Positions 1 to 11,261 of a stretch of DNA of 64,000 nucleotides are shown here, in pieces. The DNA is from Sipunculus nudus. Taxonomy: Eukaryota > Annelida > Sipuncula > Golfingiida > Sipunculidae. The notes beneath the pieces are model-generated. The model was not told where the DNA came from and did not search any database. It saw only the letters and a list, made by a program, of their open reading frames with translations. How positions within the stretch are numbered: position 1 is the stretch's first letter; each line of letters begins with the position of its first letter. Where the stretch lies: positions 54,215,386-54,279,385 of the forward strand of contig CM049322.1 of the NCBI GenBank assembly GCA_026874595.1, given 5' to 3'. The position numbers and the translations under genes were made by a program.

Positions 1-557
1 ACTCAAACACAATCATCGTGCTGTCTCTTGTCAGAGATATGAAGTAAAAAAAAAGAGAAAACGGACGGCGTTGTGCTTTAATGATAAGCTGACAATCCTT
101 GGGCGACTCGACCGTGGAGACATGTCTGCCGTAATCCAGATGTTAAAAAAATATAGAGATAATTCATATATATATAAATTTGTGTGTGTAATTATTATCA
201 TTAAAATTATTCTTATTTTTATATATAAATAAACTAATTATATAAACATATTTATACATTTATTTATGTGTCTGTGAGTACTGTCAGTATATATATTTAA
301 AAATAAAGAATTATAAATATATATATATTTAGAGAAAATCTTTATAATTATTATTATAATTAGACATATATTTAGGTATTTGTACGTATCTGTATATATA
401 TATATATTTATAATCAAAGAAATATATATTTAAATATGCATATATACATATATATTTATATATATATATATTTTACAAATATATATTAATTGTATCAGAT
501 ATATATGTATATTGTAAAAACGTACCTTTGTGTATTTCGTAAAGGCCACGGAGCCGT
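1..557. other. AT-rich spacer, no gene seen
   Basis: This stretch is very AT-rich from about 140 on, with short runs of TA repeats (for example 395-410 and 440-475). I see no convincing coding signal. The low-complexity tail of an open frame that begins in the Mutator-like fragment to the right runs into it, but that tail encodes only I/Y/K-rich sequence typical of TA repeats. Confidence 0.6.
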
Positions 558-1534
558 GTGACATGTCCCCATGCTTCTCTAGAGGTGTCCGACGCATTCT
601 TTCTTGTGTGCGGTTTACCGTATGGGTCTTCACGTTGTATTGACGGATTGTTTCACTGTCTCCATCTCTTATATAAAAAGTATATTCGACTCCATGCTTA
701 TGCTCTGAACGGTGGAATAACAAAGATATACTTGAAACCTCCATCATACCGGCGCTGCTTTCTTGGTTGGATGGGCAGGTCTCCATATGATCAACCATGA
801 AGGAAAAATATTCTAATAAGTTCTTGCTATCACAGAAGTTCTGTTGACAAATCTGACAATATGTCGTCATCACACTGTTGTCGAGTATCTTGCCCTTATC
901 GTCGCTAATAACACATGCAATCCCAACCTTAGAAGACATTCCTCGTGTCATCCACGATCCGTCCCCTGACACCATGCATACGCCGTTTTCATGTAGGCGC
1001 TTTACTTGATATCCGGCCTCTGTCATTTGCGGTTCACATGAGTTTACTACAGTGTTTCTCAAAGCTTTAGTATGATTCGCCCAGTTTTAGGTTGATATTG
1101 GGGGTGGCAAATTTAAATACGCAGATAGCCTTGCTGCGGCAGATCGTCCCTTCCCTATGGTGCGAAACGCAGGGACACTCGACCTGCTGTTATCTGCATA
1201 TATCTGCCCCGGGGACGTGGGTAAATATCGATGTTTTATTTTTTTCACAAACGGAGTTAGTACACTGAAGGCCTATCGCACAGCACCAGTCCATTCGCCG
1301 TTTAGGATCTTCAACAAAATGAACAGTCCCTTCAGGACATACAGCACATACAACAGCGGATAACAATAGCGCTTTCAGTTAATCCCACTGCCAAAGTCGA
1401 TAGGTGTCGGCCTCAGGTGTTCCTTCTAGCCTAACAGTCGGGATGCAGTCATCTGACGATTCGTCGTCGCTGCCTATCAAATTCTTCACTGAAAAGGGTT
1501 TGGCCCGCTGAGACTTATTGAGTTCATTCAACAT
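558..1534 (-). pseudogene. Mutator-like transposase domain fragment (broken)
   Basis: A minus-strand open frame of 210 codons (start at 1062) contains the stretch VSGDGSWMTRGMSSKVG followed by a CxxC pair in YCQICQQNFC and a later IRDGDSET. In the Mutator-like transposase domain found in many molluscan proteins, such aspartate-containing motifs are expected in the RNase H-like fold. Upstream on the same strand, in other frames, 1040-1380 encodes a cysteine-rich stretch (VCAVCPEGTVHFVEDPKRR) that looks like the zinc-binding N-terminal part of the same domain. The parts are separated by frameshifts and at least two stops. The C-terminal part is replaced by TA-repeat-coded sequence below about 545. 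I read this as a truncated and broken transposon or domesticated-gene fragment, not a working gene. Confidence 0.6.
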
Positions 1535-2694
1535 ATGTATTTTTCACAAGTGGCATTCGAGATTTGCGTCGTCTGCCCATCTTAGTTTCAATTGTTATGT
1601 ACGTAATGTTTAGTTGTAGCGATATTGACAGTATGAAAATCATAGACGTTATGATCAGAATAAAAAGCTAAAGATATGGCAGAATTACATGATGTCACAT
1701 GATTTGTGTTTCAACGTAATGTACACGACGAAAGACAACAACACCAACGATATTATATATAATATGACACCAACAGATCATTCACAAGGACGTATGTGTT
1801 TGCACCTAATTCACTGGAGTTCCGGTTGCTCTCCAACGCTTATCAGTTGTATGCTAAATTAGTTAGATTTGGCTATCAAAGGTCGATCATAAATTTTGAT
1901 CCCCCGTTCACAGTCTTGCCCATGCATTAATTAAGCAGGTTCTCCTCGCTATCGGCCGACAGACCCAGGTGACGGCTGGGGGTACAGTGATTGACAGGCC
2001 TTTGGCAGGGCTGGGGTTAGTTTGCAAACACCCTGTCAACCCACCTTAGTGTTTATTGAATAGAAATCACCTTTTTTCGTTAATTGCAACTGGCCACCCA
2101 ACACATGCTCCAGTGCATTAAATCCGCCAAATATTTAGTATTAAGTATACCTTTTATTGTAAACACGTCAATTTTGAGGAAGTTAGCCAGCCCTCCTACA
2201 TTGAAAACCGTGTTTCCATATCATCTGGAAGAATTAAGCATATATACATGATACAAATCGGCCAGAAATATTTTCAGCTATGGTCCTTCAATTACCCAAT
2301 GAGAGATACTGTTCCCTGTTAGCTATTGAAAAAAGTTTTTTTTTCTTTAATCAGGAGTTCCACCAAGAATTTTTTCCAGGGTCCCCACTCATTCCAACTC
2401 GATTGTTTCCTCTTAGGACCTCTGGAGACGTTCTCGGTGAACCCTTGCAGGTTCTATAATAAAAAAACCCTGGGGAGGTTAAAAAAAAGTAGGAACCGCA
2501 ACAAGGATCTTCACTGAGACGACTGCGGAGAACTGTTCTTGGCTCTAGCTGGAATTCTTTTTTCTTTTATGTTAGAGTGCAGCTTCATTGCGCAAAACAA
2601 ATTAACACTAGTTTTCTGCACTTGAATAACATAAAGCTACATATTTGCCAACTGAACCAAAATTAAAAAGTGAAAGTTGAAATCCCTATATATC
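1535..2694. other. Intergenic stretch, no gene seen
   Basis: Nothing recognisable here. The short open frame at 2326-2517 has no family resemblance and is rich in homopolymer-coded residues. This lies downstream of the minus-strand glycosyltransferase gene and must hold its 3' UTR. The nearest exact AATAAA signal on the minus strand that I found is at 2153-2158, about 540 bp past the stop, so the true polyadenylation site is not settled. Confidence 0.5.
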
Positions 2695-4068
2695 TTAAGG
2701 TCGGAGTTCGAATCGCAAAGAGTGGAGATGAATCACATAGAAATTATCATATTTCTTCAACCACCCGGTGAGTTCACCTGCTGTTGGCCCTGTGGTGATG
2801 TTGTTAGGTTGAAATACATGAACACTCTTTGGGGGAACAAACTTTGTCATATTCCCTGTTAAAACCAAGACAGGCTTTGTGATGGAGTTTTTCACCGTGT
2901 CTGGAACTTTCTTGTTGCGTAGAAATGAGTGTTCTCTGTAGATGTTCTTGTTTTTAGCGTCCCATTTAACAAAATCTTTCACAACCTTATCTAATGGACA
3001 ATCCTTCTTGGGTTGACACTGGAAGCTTGGAAGTATCAGGATCCTGTTAAGGGCCTTAGCTAAGCTTAGTGCTTGATTAAGATCAGTTATGCTTCTACCC
3101 GGGTCCATAGGAAGCCCATTATTGTATGTTAAGTATTTCCGTGATGTACTACTGTAATACTGGTCCGTATCCAGGAACCAGCCTCCGAGCTCTTTTAATC
3201 GGTATATTTTTGTCTGCGACCAAGTATTGTAGTTATTGTGAAATATCACTGTCCTTGATATGTTGTATGTATATATGCTTTCTGAGAAAAAAATATGACC
3301 CGTAGGAAAAAGCTTGTATGGCAAAACATTGTATCTTATTCGATTATCCTCCCTCCAGGTTATCAGTCCACGGGTAAATACTTCTTGGTCCCACAATCTT
3401 GGATTTTTGTTTAGTATTTCAACAGTATCGTTTACAATGCTGACGGTAGCTTCCGTTTTTCGGATCATTACCAATCCGATACAAAATTTGTCCGGCTTGC
3501 CTCCTACATCTTGTTGAATCTCTACATCACATTCCTTACATTTGAAATAAGGAAAAGGACTTTTTATGAAAACTGTATCCAGATCCATTAAAAGCACACT
3601 GAACCCTAGAGTTAGAAGTTTCAAAGTTAAAGAAAACTTAAGATTTCCCTTTTTCTTGAAAGCATCGCTCCCAAATCGATGTTCTTTGCTTGCTAGCTCC
3701 CTTAAGGTTGCGTCGTAATAAGCAGTAAATCCTCGGCTCGCAAGCTCCTCAACGGTGTTCTTACTAAGACCGACTGGCAGAAGATTCTCCACTCCGTTGT
3801 CTGAAGCCGAGACAGCAAAATTCAGGAACATTTCTATGTATGTTTCATCAAGGATAACTAATATAACTACAGGGTCCTTTGCGGCCGGGGTCATTAGAGA
3901 CACCTTCTTTGCGAGGCATTTGAGGTCCGTATTATTGCACGTGGATTCATTGATAAATAAGATGGATTTTATCGATATACTTTCCGAAATAAGCCATCGT
4001 AACCATATCACTGAACTACCCAACACAAGTAAGAATAATGCGAGCGATAGTTTCCTTTTGCGATGCAT
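2695..4068 (-). CDS. Type II membrane glycosyltransferase (nucleotide-diphospho-sugar transferase family)
   Basis: The product is 457 residues long and encoded by one uninterrupted exon. Residues 1-6 are basic and 8-26 form one hydrophobic segment, so it is a signal-anchored type II protein of the Golgi or ER with a lumenal catalytic part. Residues about 65-285 resemble the nucleotide-diphospho-sugar transferase domain. LLMDLDTVFIKSPF (159-172) carries the DLD form of the DxD motif that binds the metal and nucleotide sugar, and KFCIGLVMIR (194-203) and WDQEVF (226-231) are in the expected order after it. The C-terminal third has a separate conserved look: YLTYNNGLPMDPG (312-324) followed by LNQALSLAKALNRILILPSF (330-349), a pattern seen in Golgi glycosyltransferases. 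Several N-glycosylation sequons are present (NDT 213, NIS 269, NMT 406, NIT 423). The ATG at 4068 is the first in frame and directly precedes the basic-hydrophobic anchor. Donor and acceptor sugars cannot be told from sequence. Confidence 0.85.
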   Translation of the reverse strand: MHRKRKLSLALFLLVLGSSVIWLRWLISESISIKSILFINESTCNNTDLKCLAKKVSLMTPAAKDPVVILVILDETYIEMFLNFAVSASDNGVENLLPVGLSKNTVEELASRGFTAYYDATLRELASKEHRFGSDAFKKKGNLKFSLTLKLLTLGFSVLLMDLDTVFIKSPFPYFKCKECDVEIQQDVGGKPDKFCIGLVMIRKTEATVSIVNDTVEILNKNPRLWDQEVFTRGLITWREDNRIRYNVLPYKLFPTGHIFFSESIYTYNISRTVIFHNNYNTWSQTKIYRLKELGGWFLDTDQYYSSTSRKYLTYNNGLPMDPGRSITDLNQALSLAKALNRILILPSFQCQPKKDCPLDKVVKDFVKWDAKNKNIYREHSFLRNKKVPDTVKNSITKPVLVLTGNMTKFVPPKSVHVFQPNNITTGPTAGELTGWLKKYDNFYVIHLHSLRFELRP

Positions 4069-4087
4069 CTGTGATTCTTCGGAACTC
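4069..4087 (-). other. Possible 5' UTR splice acceptor of the glycosyltransferase gene
   Basis: Read on the minus strand, the 18 bases before the start codon are preceded by a pyrimidine-containing TATTTCAG. A 5' UTR intron could therefore end at 4087, giving a non-coding first exon upstream and the whole reading frame in one exon. No 5' exon was identified. Confidence 0.35.
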
Positions 4088-4673
4088 TGAAATATTGAAG
4101 ATTTTCGTCAAATATTAACAGCGTATTTAATCGTTCAATTGGCAAAGCCTTCAATAAATGGACTATAACTAGCGAGAATTATTTTGGCAGATACTGAAAA
4201 AAAATCATAATAAAAATATAACCTCGACTAAAATAAACAAGCAAAAAGTAGGTATGATATTTTATTCTTGTGAGCATCACTTTTTTATTCCTTCAAAGGT
4301 GTCTTGGTGATTACATGCGTCAATAGTAATGTATTAATTTACCCATCTTTACCCATCCAGTGTCATGTGATGGGGAATTGCACACAGGACGTAGACTGGG
4401 CCATGGGGCCATTGGCTGGTGCAAAAATCACATCATTTACGTAATTTTGATATTCCATTGATATGTTTACTGTGCTTAAGAATACGCTTGCCATATATCG
4501 TCAGGAATGTTAAGGTTTTATAAAGACTTTTGTATTTGCGGTAGGTAGAAAGGGCTCTATGCTTCCGTTAGGGTTTCATGGTCATACATAACGTGTGTGG
4601 GTTGAAAGTATTAAAGTATGTGTGAATCATGTGTGAATATATATAAGCAGATACGTTTTATATATGTATCTTT
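4088..4673. other. Upstream flank of glycosyltransferase gene, no gene seen
   Basis: AT-rich DNA with no coding pattern. It should contain the glycosyltransferase promoter or a 5' UTR intron, but I cannot identify a core promoter with confidence. Confidence 0.4.
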
Positions 4674-5450
4674 TTGTCTACGTGCAAAGGGGGACACAGG
4701 ATTTAAAGGACCAAAATGAACAACAGGCTTACCTTGAGGGCGATTGCTTTGTCCTTATAGATACAACTTTGCAGAAGGACGGGTGTCCTGTTATGTCAGG
4801 AACAGGTAAAATACAAGGACCAGTGTCACGGTCTGTCAGTAACAACGTTAACATATAAAAACCGGTATCCTGTCTTATCAGTAAGGGGCTTAACATAAGT
4901 ACCGATGTCGTGTCTTGTCAGAAAGAGGCTGAACATAAGTCCCAGTGTCCTCTCCTGTCACTAACAGGGTTAATATAGGGACCAGTACCCTGTCCTATTA
5001 GTGACTGGACTAACGTAGAAACCAGCGTCATATCCTGTCAATACGATGCTTCACATAAGGACCTCGCTCCTTTCTTGTGTCAACCTTATCATGAGGAAGA
5101 GCGTCCATTTGATAGCAGGCTTAACAAACAAACCAGTGCTTGTTCTGTCAATATATGATTTAACCTAAAGACCTGTATCCAGTCCTGTCATTTTCGGCTT
5201 TCTATAAGGACCAGGGCCCTGTCCTCTCATTAACAAATTTGACCCTAAGGACTTTTGTCGTGTCCTGCCAGTAATATAATATATGGACAAGCGGCAAAAT
5301 CGGCTTTTTGTAAGGACCAGGGTCCTTTAAGACATAACCTGTTATGCCAGCATAAGACTTTACATGAGGACCTATGTTCTATCTGTCAACAACAGGCCTA
5401 ATGTAAGGTCCAGTATCTTGGCCTGTCAGTAATACGCTTAACAAAAGGAA
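4674..5450 (+). repeat. 40-bp minisatellite, array 1
   Basis: About 19 degenerate copies of a unit of roughly 40 bp, whose recurring core is GGACCAGTGTCCTGTCCTGT followed by CAGTAACAGGCTTAACATAA. Copies differ by substitutions and small indels. Near 5280-5335 the array is interrupted by a short non-repeat segment (GGCAAAATCGGCTTTTTGTAAGGACC...) that also follows the arrays at 7770 and 30105, so the array belongs to a larger repeated unit. Confidence 0.85.
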
Positions 5451-7464
5451 CAGTTAGTACATCAGCCAGAGGGTTCACCGGTACCAAACAGGGGACAATT
5501 GCTATCATTGTTTTTAAAGGTGTATATGTGTGATAATAAAAATGCCTGATAGCAGTATAAAAGTGGTAGGTTTCTGTAAAATATCTTATAATATATAATA
5601 TATTCACATCTCTGAAAGGAGGGAGATTTCTAAATAAATACCACTTTCTATAGCGCAAACCAGATGTTTATTTGAACCATGGGGCAAACAGAGTTTTAAC
5701 GAGAATATATACCAGTTTGCTATATTGCCAGTAAGTGCAATAACTCATCCTGTTCCAGTTTTATGTTAATACAAAGTCTAGTAAATGATAGTGATAAGCC
5801 CAAATTAATGAAATCAGTTAGTAAAGTTGAACAAATCTAATTGAATTTAACCTGTTTTGACTCAGGAGTTCAGGGATAAGGTTTCAAGCAAAACCCTCAA
5901 GTGTCAACTAACTTTATCGGATTGGAAGACATACATGGTTCGCCTTGGCTATGTACTTGCACCATAGAGTGCCATTAAGATCCTTTTGTTTAAATCTTTA
6001 AAATCTTTAATCATTTAAATTAAAATGACAATGGGTTTGTGGTGTTGCCCTTGAGAGAAAATTATCTCTCGCTTAGTGGGATATAGTTGTAACTGGTAGA
6101 TCACAAAATGGAGATAAATATTCTAAAAAAAGTTTTGTTTTCATATAAATTTTTTTTATTTAAACATTTCAGTAGAAACACACATGATAATAAACATGTA
6201 AGTAACAGATTTGTCATTCTTCTGGTGATTTCTACTTCATTTGCTTGTAAGTGCTAACTTTCTTATTACTTGTTTTGGCAAGGTAACCAGCCTTGAAATA
6301 ATTATAAGTTATAATAGACATACAAAGGTTTTTCGGTTATAATCCAAAATAAAAAATGACGAAATGATTTTCATATTCGACTTGGTGTTATTGTTTCACC
6401 CATGCAAACAGAAATCATCAGATTTGATGTTTTTCTGTCAGAAAGCGATTGCAAATTAATATGATTATGAATTTATAAACTAATATTTAGCTTATTTTTC
6501 TTTCAAACTAACATTGATTATTACTTTGATAGTTTTTTTTAATATGAAAGTTCAAAATACACAAGGGCCTAGTAAAATAAATGTGAAATAATGTAACAAA
6601 CAATTTTTCAAAGAGTCTTTTATCACAAAGCCAACATTCACGCTGAAGAGTGAAACTATACATAAGTAAACAAACTCTATATCTTAAATACATTATATTA
6701 TGTTACCTCTTCTGTTGATTTTAAATGCTCAGCTTAATCTATATTGGTCAGTGGTCTACAAAGGAGAGTTTAAGAGAACCTGTATACACAACGTTTGAAC
6801 GTCCCAGGTTTAGTGATTACGAATTGTGCCTTGATTTATATCACACTGATAATTGCAGGCTGTCACTCACAAAAGGAAAAAAAGTCTTACATTACCTTTT
6901 TCCATTATTAATAATCGCGAATAATGATGGAACAATAGAGAGTGAAACTAAGAAATACCATTTCAGCTTTAGTCCACCATAATCGGTAAGCCACATTCTC
7001 GGTCTTACCATTCAGAAAAAAGACCTGTTTTGCTCGCAGAGGATAGGTAAACATAAATAGTACCATTTGCAGTTTATATACTCGTAAAAGTCACATGATC
7101 ATTATTTGGTAACACATTACAAATTATAGTTAAAATCAAATATGAAATACCACAATAAGCGAATATAAATTTAACTACGCTAAGGTAACGCTATCCCTCA
7201 AGTATATTTTTTTCTTTATTTCCTGACTTGAGTAGGAAGAACTGAAAAAGATCATTTTTTTTTTACTCAAGTCAGCATAGGTGTCGAAACTTGCAACTAA
7301 CTCTGACATACCAGTCATGGGATCAATATATTGATCTTTATAAATACAAACACTTGTGATCAGCAAATTTAAAATAGAGTAAAGACAAATCTTATAATAA
7401 TTCAGCACACCTCATACCTTTTCAGTCATCTGTTGATCATCACCAAAATTTTTGGATCTGGCTG
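5451..7464. other. AT-rich spacer, no gene seen
   Basis: No recognisable gene or transposon. A plus-strand open frame of 85 codons at 6725-6982 has unbiased composition but no family resemblance and no splice context I trust. The other open frames here are shorter and AT-driven. Confidence 0.5.
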
Positions 7465-7835
7465 AAGTACTAAGTGTCCTGTCCTGTCAATGACTGGCTT
7501 ATTATAAGGACCGGCCTGTAGTACTGTCAATAGTTGGTTTAACTCAAGAACCATTGCCCTGTCCTGTCAGTAAGAGACTTAGCATAAGGTCCAGTGTCCT
7601 GTTGTATTATTAACAGGCATAATATAAGGAATAGTTTCCTGTCATGTCAGTAGCAGGTTTGATATAAGATGTTTCCTTTTCTGACAGTAACCGGCTTACC
7701 ATAATGATTAGTGTCCTGTTTTGTCCGTATAAGGTTTGACCTAAGGACCAGTGTCATGTCCTGTCAGTAATGTATTATAAGGACCAATGACAAAACAGCC
7801 TTTCTGTAAGGACCAGTGCCCTTTAAAAAATGACC
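7465..7835 (+). repeat. 40-bp minisatellite, array 2
   Basis: About nine degenerate copies of the same 40-bp unit as at 4674-5450 (AAGTGTCCTGTCCTGTCAAT, AACCATTGCCCTGTCCTGTC and so on). It forms the left part of repeat copy D. Confidence 0.8.
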
Positions 7836-7979
7836 CGTATTCTCCCTTCGAGTAAAAACTAATGTACAGTCTAATTAGACATGATTAAGACAAGTGGATC
7901 ATAAAATATGGGTCTGCCAGAGTATTTGGAAATCTTCCCGCACCCTTCATCATCCTTGTGAGTAGAAGTCTCTTAATGT

Positions 7980-7980
7980 T

Positions 7981-8052
<72 letters not shown>
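7980..8052. repeat. (TA)n microsatellite
   Basis: A run of about 36 TA dinucleotides with one TG interruption near 8000. Confidence 0.95.
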
Positions 8053-8055
<3 letters not shown>

Positions 8056-9129
8056 CGTGCCTGGCCGTTTCAGGTGAAGTGTGGCACTCTTTTGCAGGAA
8101 GTGTTTTATCCATATCAAGATAACCTAATTGGCAGACAAGGTTTTATAGTTTTATTTGGGAGTACCCATCGAGATAACATTATTCACTGTATATATGAGT
8201 CTTGGCACCCATAGGTAAGTTGTTACCAACTCTAAACTTCTCGGGTATTACAATCAAAAGCTATTCGTGTACACATGCCAAATAAGTGCATTTATAGACA
8301 CAAGGGGATGATCGCCCTCTCTTAAAAAGATATACCTGCTCATTACCTAGTCAGAGAAAGCTTGGTGTCATGAAATAACACACACGAGAAACAAACCAAA
8401 ATTATGTTTATAGCACAAACTTAAATGTGTGATTTATCATTTTTAATTGTTTCCATGAGTTCAGATATGCATAAATAGTAGTAGCTACATTGAATTTGTA
8501 CCTCATACAAAAATGATATAATTTTGAATATCTTACCCACACATGGGATTCATATCAAACACAATATTATTGGTATTAATATTTCAATTTTGAAATGGCA
8601 TAATATTTTAGATAAAATATGCAAAAATAAAATATTGACGGAATTCGGAAAGAAAATTATACTAATTTATTTGCCCCTTGAGTGAACACAATTAAAAGGC
8701 TAAAACATATATCAATCAATCAAAAGATCAACCCTTGCAACTGTTTTATATCAAACGGTTTTAATCACATGATTTAATTAGTTTATTGTTTGTCCAACCT
8801 TTCCGACTTAAGTATAAAACTATGTACATTTTTACCGAGCCATTCTTTAAAAACAACGTGCTATTATATATATCAACGTATTATTATATATAGCAATTCT
8901 ATTTTATTTTTTTTTTCATGAACTGAATGGTTCGACTCAGAGGGTGCATACAAATAAATTCACCATACCCTCGTGAGCTGGATAAGGCCAGAAGACCTAC
9001 AGTACTGTTACACTGCTGTTCTTGTGTGACCACTTTGTTCGTTTATTGTTGATTTTTATTTAAAGTAAAAGTTTCTGAACTTTTTATTTCTTCTTTATGT
9101 ATTATATTCCGTAGAAGATTGTAGACACT

Positions 9130-9240
9130 TGTTGGCTCTCAGTAAACCTTAATACAGACCTAAGATGACTCTCACTCTGTCTTAAAGCAGACACCGGGTG
9201 ACTCTCACTTTGTCCTAAAGCAGACACCGAGTGAATGCTT
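9130..9240 (+). repeat. 33-bp minisatellite, short array
   Basis: Three to four copies of the unit GACTCTCACT...TAAAGCAGACACCGGGT, the family that fills 43290-49200. Here it closes repeat copy D, just as the big array follows copy B. Confidence 0.8.
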
Positions 9241-9819
9241 ATTGAAATTATGATTTTGTGCCATATAATTAACTGAGTATTTAACGTTTTCACAAACATC
9301 ATCTGCACTAAACTGGTCTATAGAATGTTAGTTTAGAAAAGTAAATCTATAACTTCACACAAACATTTCTAATTTTATTTTTCAATCGAAAGTTTACTCT
9401 TCATGACTTAATGGCCAAGTGTGTATCTGAATAAAATGTGATCGATTTTATAAATGCGTGCGTACATAACATAAACATACTTGAAATTCTGCAAATGTAT
9501 ATGTCTACCGTCTAGTCCGGGAGAAGTTTACCGGACTCACTGGATTTTACCGGTGGCCACATTTGGAAAAAAAATAAGAAATATGTTTGAGAAAAAAAAA
9601 ATTGAATGGCTGTGTTCACTTTTTTATTTAGTTATGTTAAATGTTAAATACGAGAAGGTCACTCACCAGTGAATTAAGTAGATTACGCGATATTTCTTTT
9701 ACAGGGCAGCAAACAAAATGAAAATTTGTGTCCCCCCCCCCCGGAAACCCCTATCTGTATTCTTATGAACTTTGTAAAATATTTCGGCAATTCTGCTGGC
9801 CCTCTTAAATTTCAGGCCT

Positions 9820-9867
<48 letters not shown>

Positions 9868-10180
9868 TCAAGGGGCGAATAAAGATGAAAGAAAGTTGAG
9901 ATGATTATTTGGATTGCTCGTAGAGGAAATTTTTTAAAAGACCACTGTAGAATAATCAGGAGGAATTATTTTTATGCCAGTGTGAGAGTAACTTAATGAG
10001 CAGAATTTAATTTTGAATTGACAGCAGTATCAAGGAGCTGTCACGCAAGTCGTTAGATCTATCACCATGCGGTATATTAATCAGTGTAATCAAGTGACAG
10101 TTGGTAAAATTGAAAATGTATGGGAGGCTTCGCACAACGTGTTTATGGAGCCACGGTCACTTGTAGCGTTAATACATGGA
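9241..10180 (+). repeat. Paralogous block 1 (contains the empty transposon site)
   Basis: Parts of this block match 49885-50489 and 54020-54170. Examples are AAGTAAATCTATAACTTCACACAAACATT (9341 onward) with a near match at 49986, GATTATTTGGATTG (9903) with GATTATTTAGATTG (50423), and CAGTGTGAGAGTAACTTAATGA with 54031. The DNA transposon at 50490-54019 interrupts the second copy. Here the same site is uninterrupted (AGGAATTATTTTTATG at 9961-9976). No gene is seen in the block. Confidence 0.7.
9822..9866. repeat. (TA)n microsatellite
   Basis: About 22 perfect TA dinucleotides; absent from the matching block near 50380. Confidence 0.95.
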
Positions 10181-10372
10181 TGTCTTTATATTTATGTTTC
10201 AATGCCAAGTGAATATATTGCAAAATAACCGTATAAACTTTAAAATGCAACACAAAATGGCTTAAACAAAAAGCTTTTAATTACTCTCTTTCGCCAGAGG
10301 TCTGTTTGCAAATAACTTTTACAGCATTTGAGTATTTATATATATACATATATATGTTTTATAAATATATAT

Positions 10373-10373
10373 A

Positions 10374-10413
<40 letters not shown>
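10373..10413. repeat. (ATT)n microsatellite
   Basis: About 13 ATT trinucleotides. Confidence 0.95.
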
Positions 10414-11128
10414 GCCGTGCGTTGAATAGCGGAAACTCGCGCATCTGAAGAAGCTTCATGAATAAAACACAATAGCGTTTCTGACCGCCAACGCAAAGCC
10501 ATCGCACATCAGAAATATTGCTCCCATGTAAAGGTTGCCGCTATCTCGCGCCGGGGAACACCCCGCTCCAGCACTCACACTCACACAAATCATGTAAACA
10601 GCTCAGCATTTTTATATCAAGGATTTGTAGTAAAAGTCTGGACATATATTTTAGGACCTCCGTATGTTCGGGTGTCTGTTTTCTTTTGACGTCTTTAAAT
10701 GTGTAAAACGATCGGACCCATGAGTTTTTGTTCGTAGTGCTAGATATGTGTCAGTTATACCCGATAAAATTTTAAATATTGATTTCTTGCCTAAATAATT
10801 GGAGCATTTTATTTTTTTCTATTGACGATATCTTTCGTGGCGTTTGTAATATGTTTACCTCCATAGATATAATTTATTTTGGACTATTAAAATTTTAAAA
10901 TATATTATTTATTTAATTTCGACGAAAATATTTAATACCAATAAAGAGTTGGAATGTATCAATAAATCATATTGGAAAATATATTATTGAATATATTATT
11001 AATAGTATAATCAAAAGTAGTCTTTTAAGTTAAATAATGTAAGTATTATATTAAATATGTGATACATTTACACAAACTCTCATTAGGATAAACCATATAC
11101 TGATTTACTGGAGGATAGACAGTAATGT

Positions 11129-11134
11129 TTTATT
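11129..11134 (-). promoter_or_regulatory. Candidate polyadenylation signal (AATAAA) of the methyltransferase gene
   Basis: TTTATT on the plus strand reads AATAAA on the minus strand. It lies about 130 bp past the methyltransferase stop codon, a normal distance. The AT-rich background makes chance occurrence likely, so this is tentative. Confidence 0.35.
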
Positions 11135-11261
11135 CATACCATAAGGGAGATATATATATATTGCCATGTGTGTATGTGTGTGACTGGTATGCTTTATATC
11201 ACACCCAAATCCAACAATTTCTTTACATCACTGCATATGTATGTGATTAAAAAGGCATGGC

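Larger units (their letters stand above)
7465..9240 (+). repeat. Degenerate copy D of the large repeat unit
   Basis: This block aligns by eye, in order, with parts of the unit at 26284-34650. The minisatellite and the following ...GTAAGGACCAGTGCCC and GATTAAGACAAGTGG segments match about 30120-30325. The segment with GGCACTCTTTTGCAGG at 8083 matches 31768. The segment near 8290-8400 (TTAAAAAGATATACCTGCTC, then GGTGTCATGAAATA) matches 32060-32200. The GAGCTGGATAAGG segment near 8975 matches about 33150. Spacing is shorter than in copy A because several pieces are missing. It is the oldest-looking of the four copies. Confidence 0.7.
10181..11261. other. Intergenic, downstream of the methyltransferase gene
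   Basis: AT-rich. It contains an (ATT)n microsatellite at 10373-10413. On the minus strand it should hold the 3' UTR of the methyltransferase gene, whose likely AATAAA signal is at 11129-11134. No other gene is seen. Confidence 0.5.

Noticed and set aside
2320-2560. Possible short coding or inverted-repeat element near 2326-2517
   Set aside because: Only weak inverted similarity and homopolymer-coded residues; nothing consistent with a known element.
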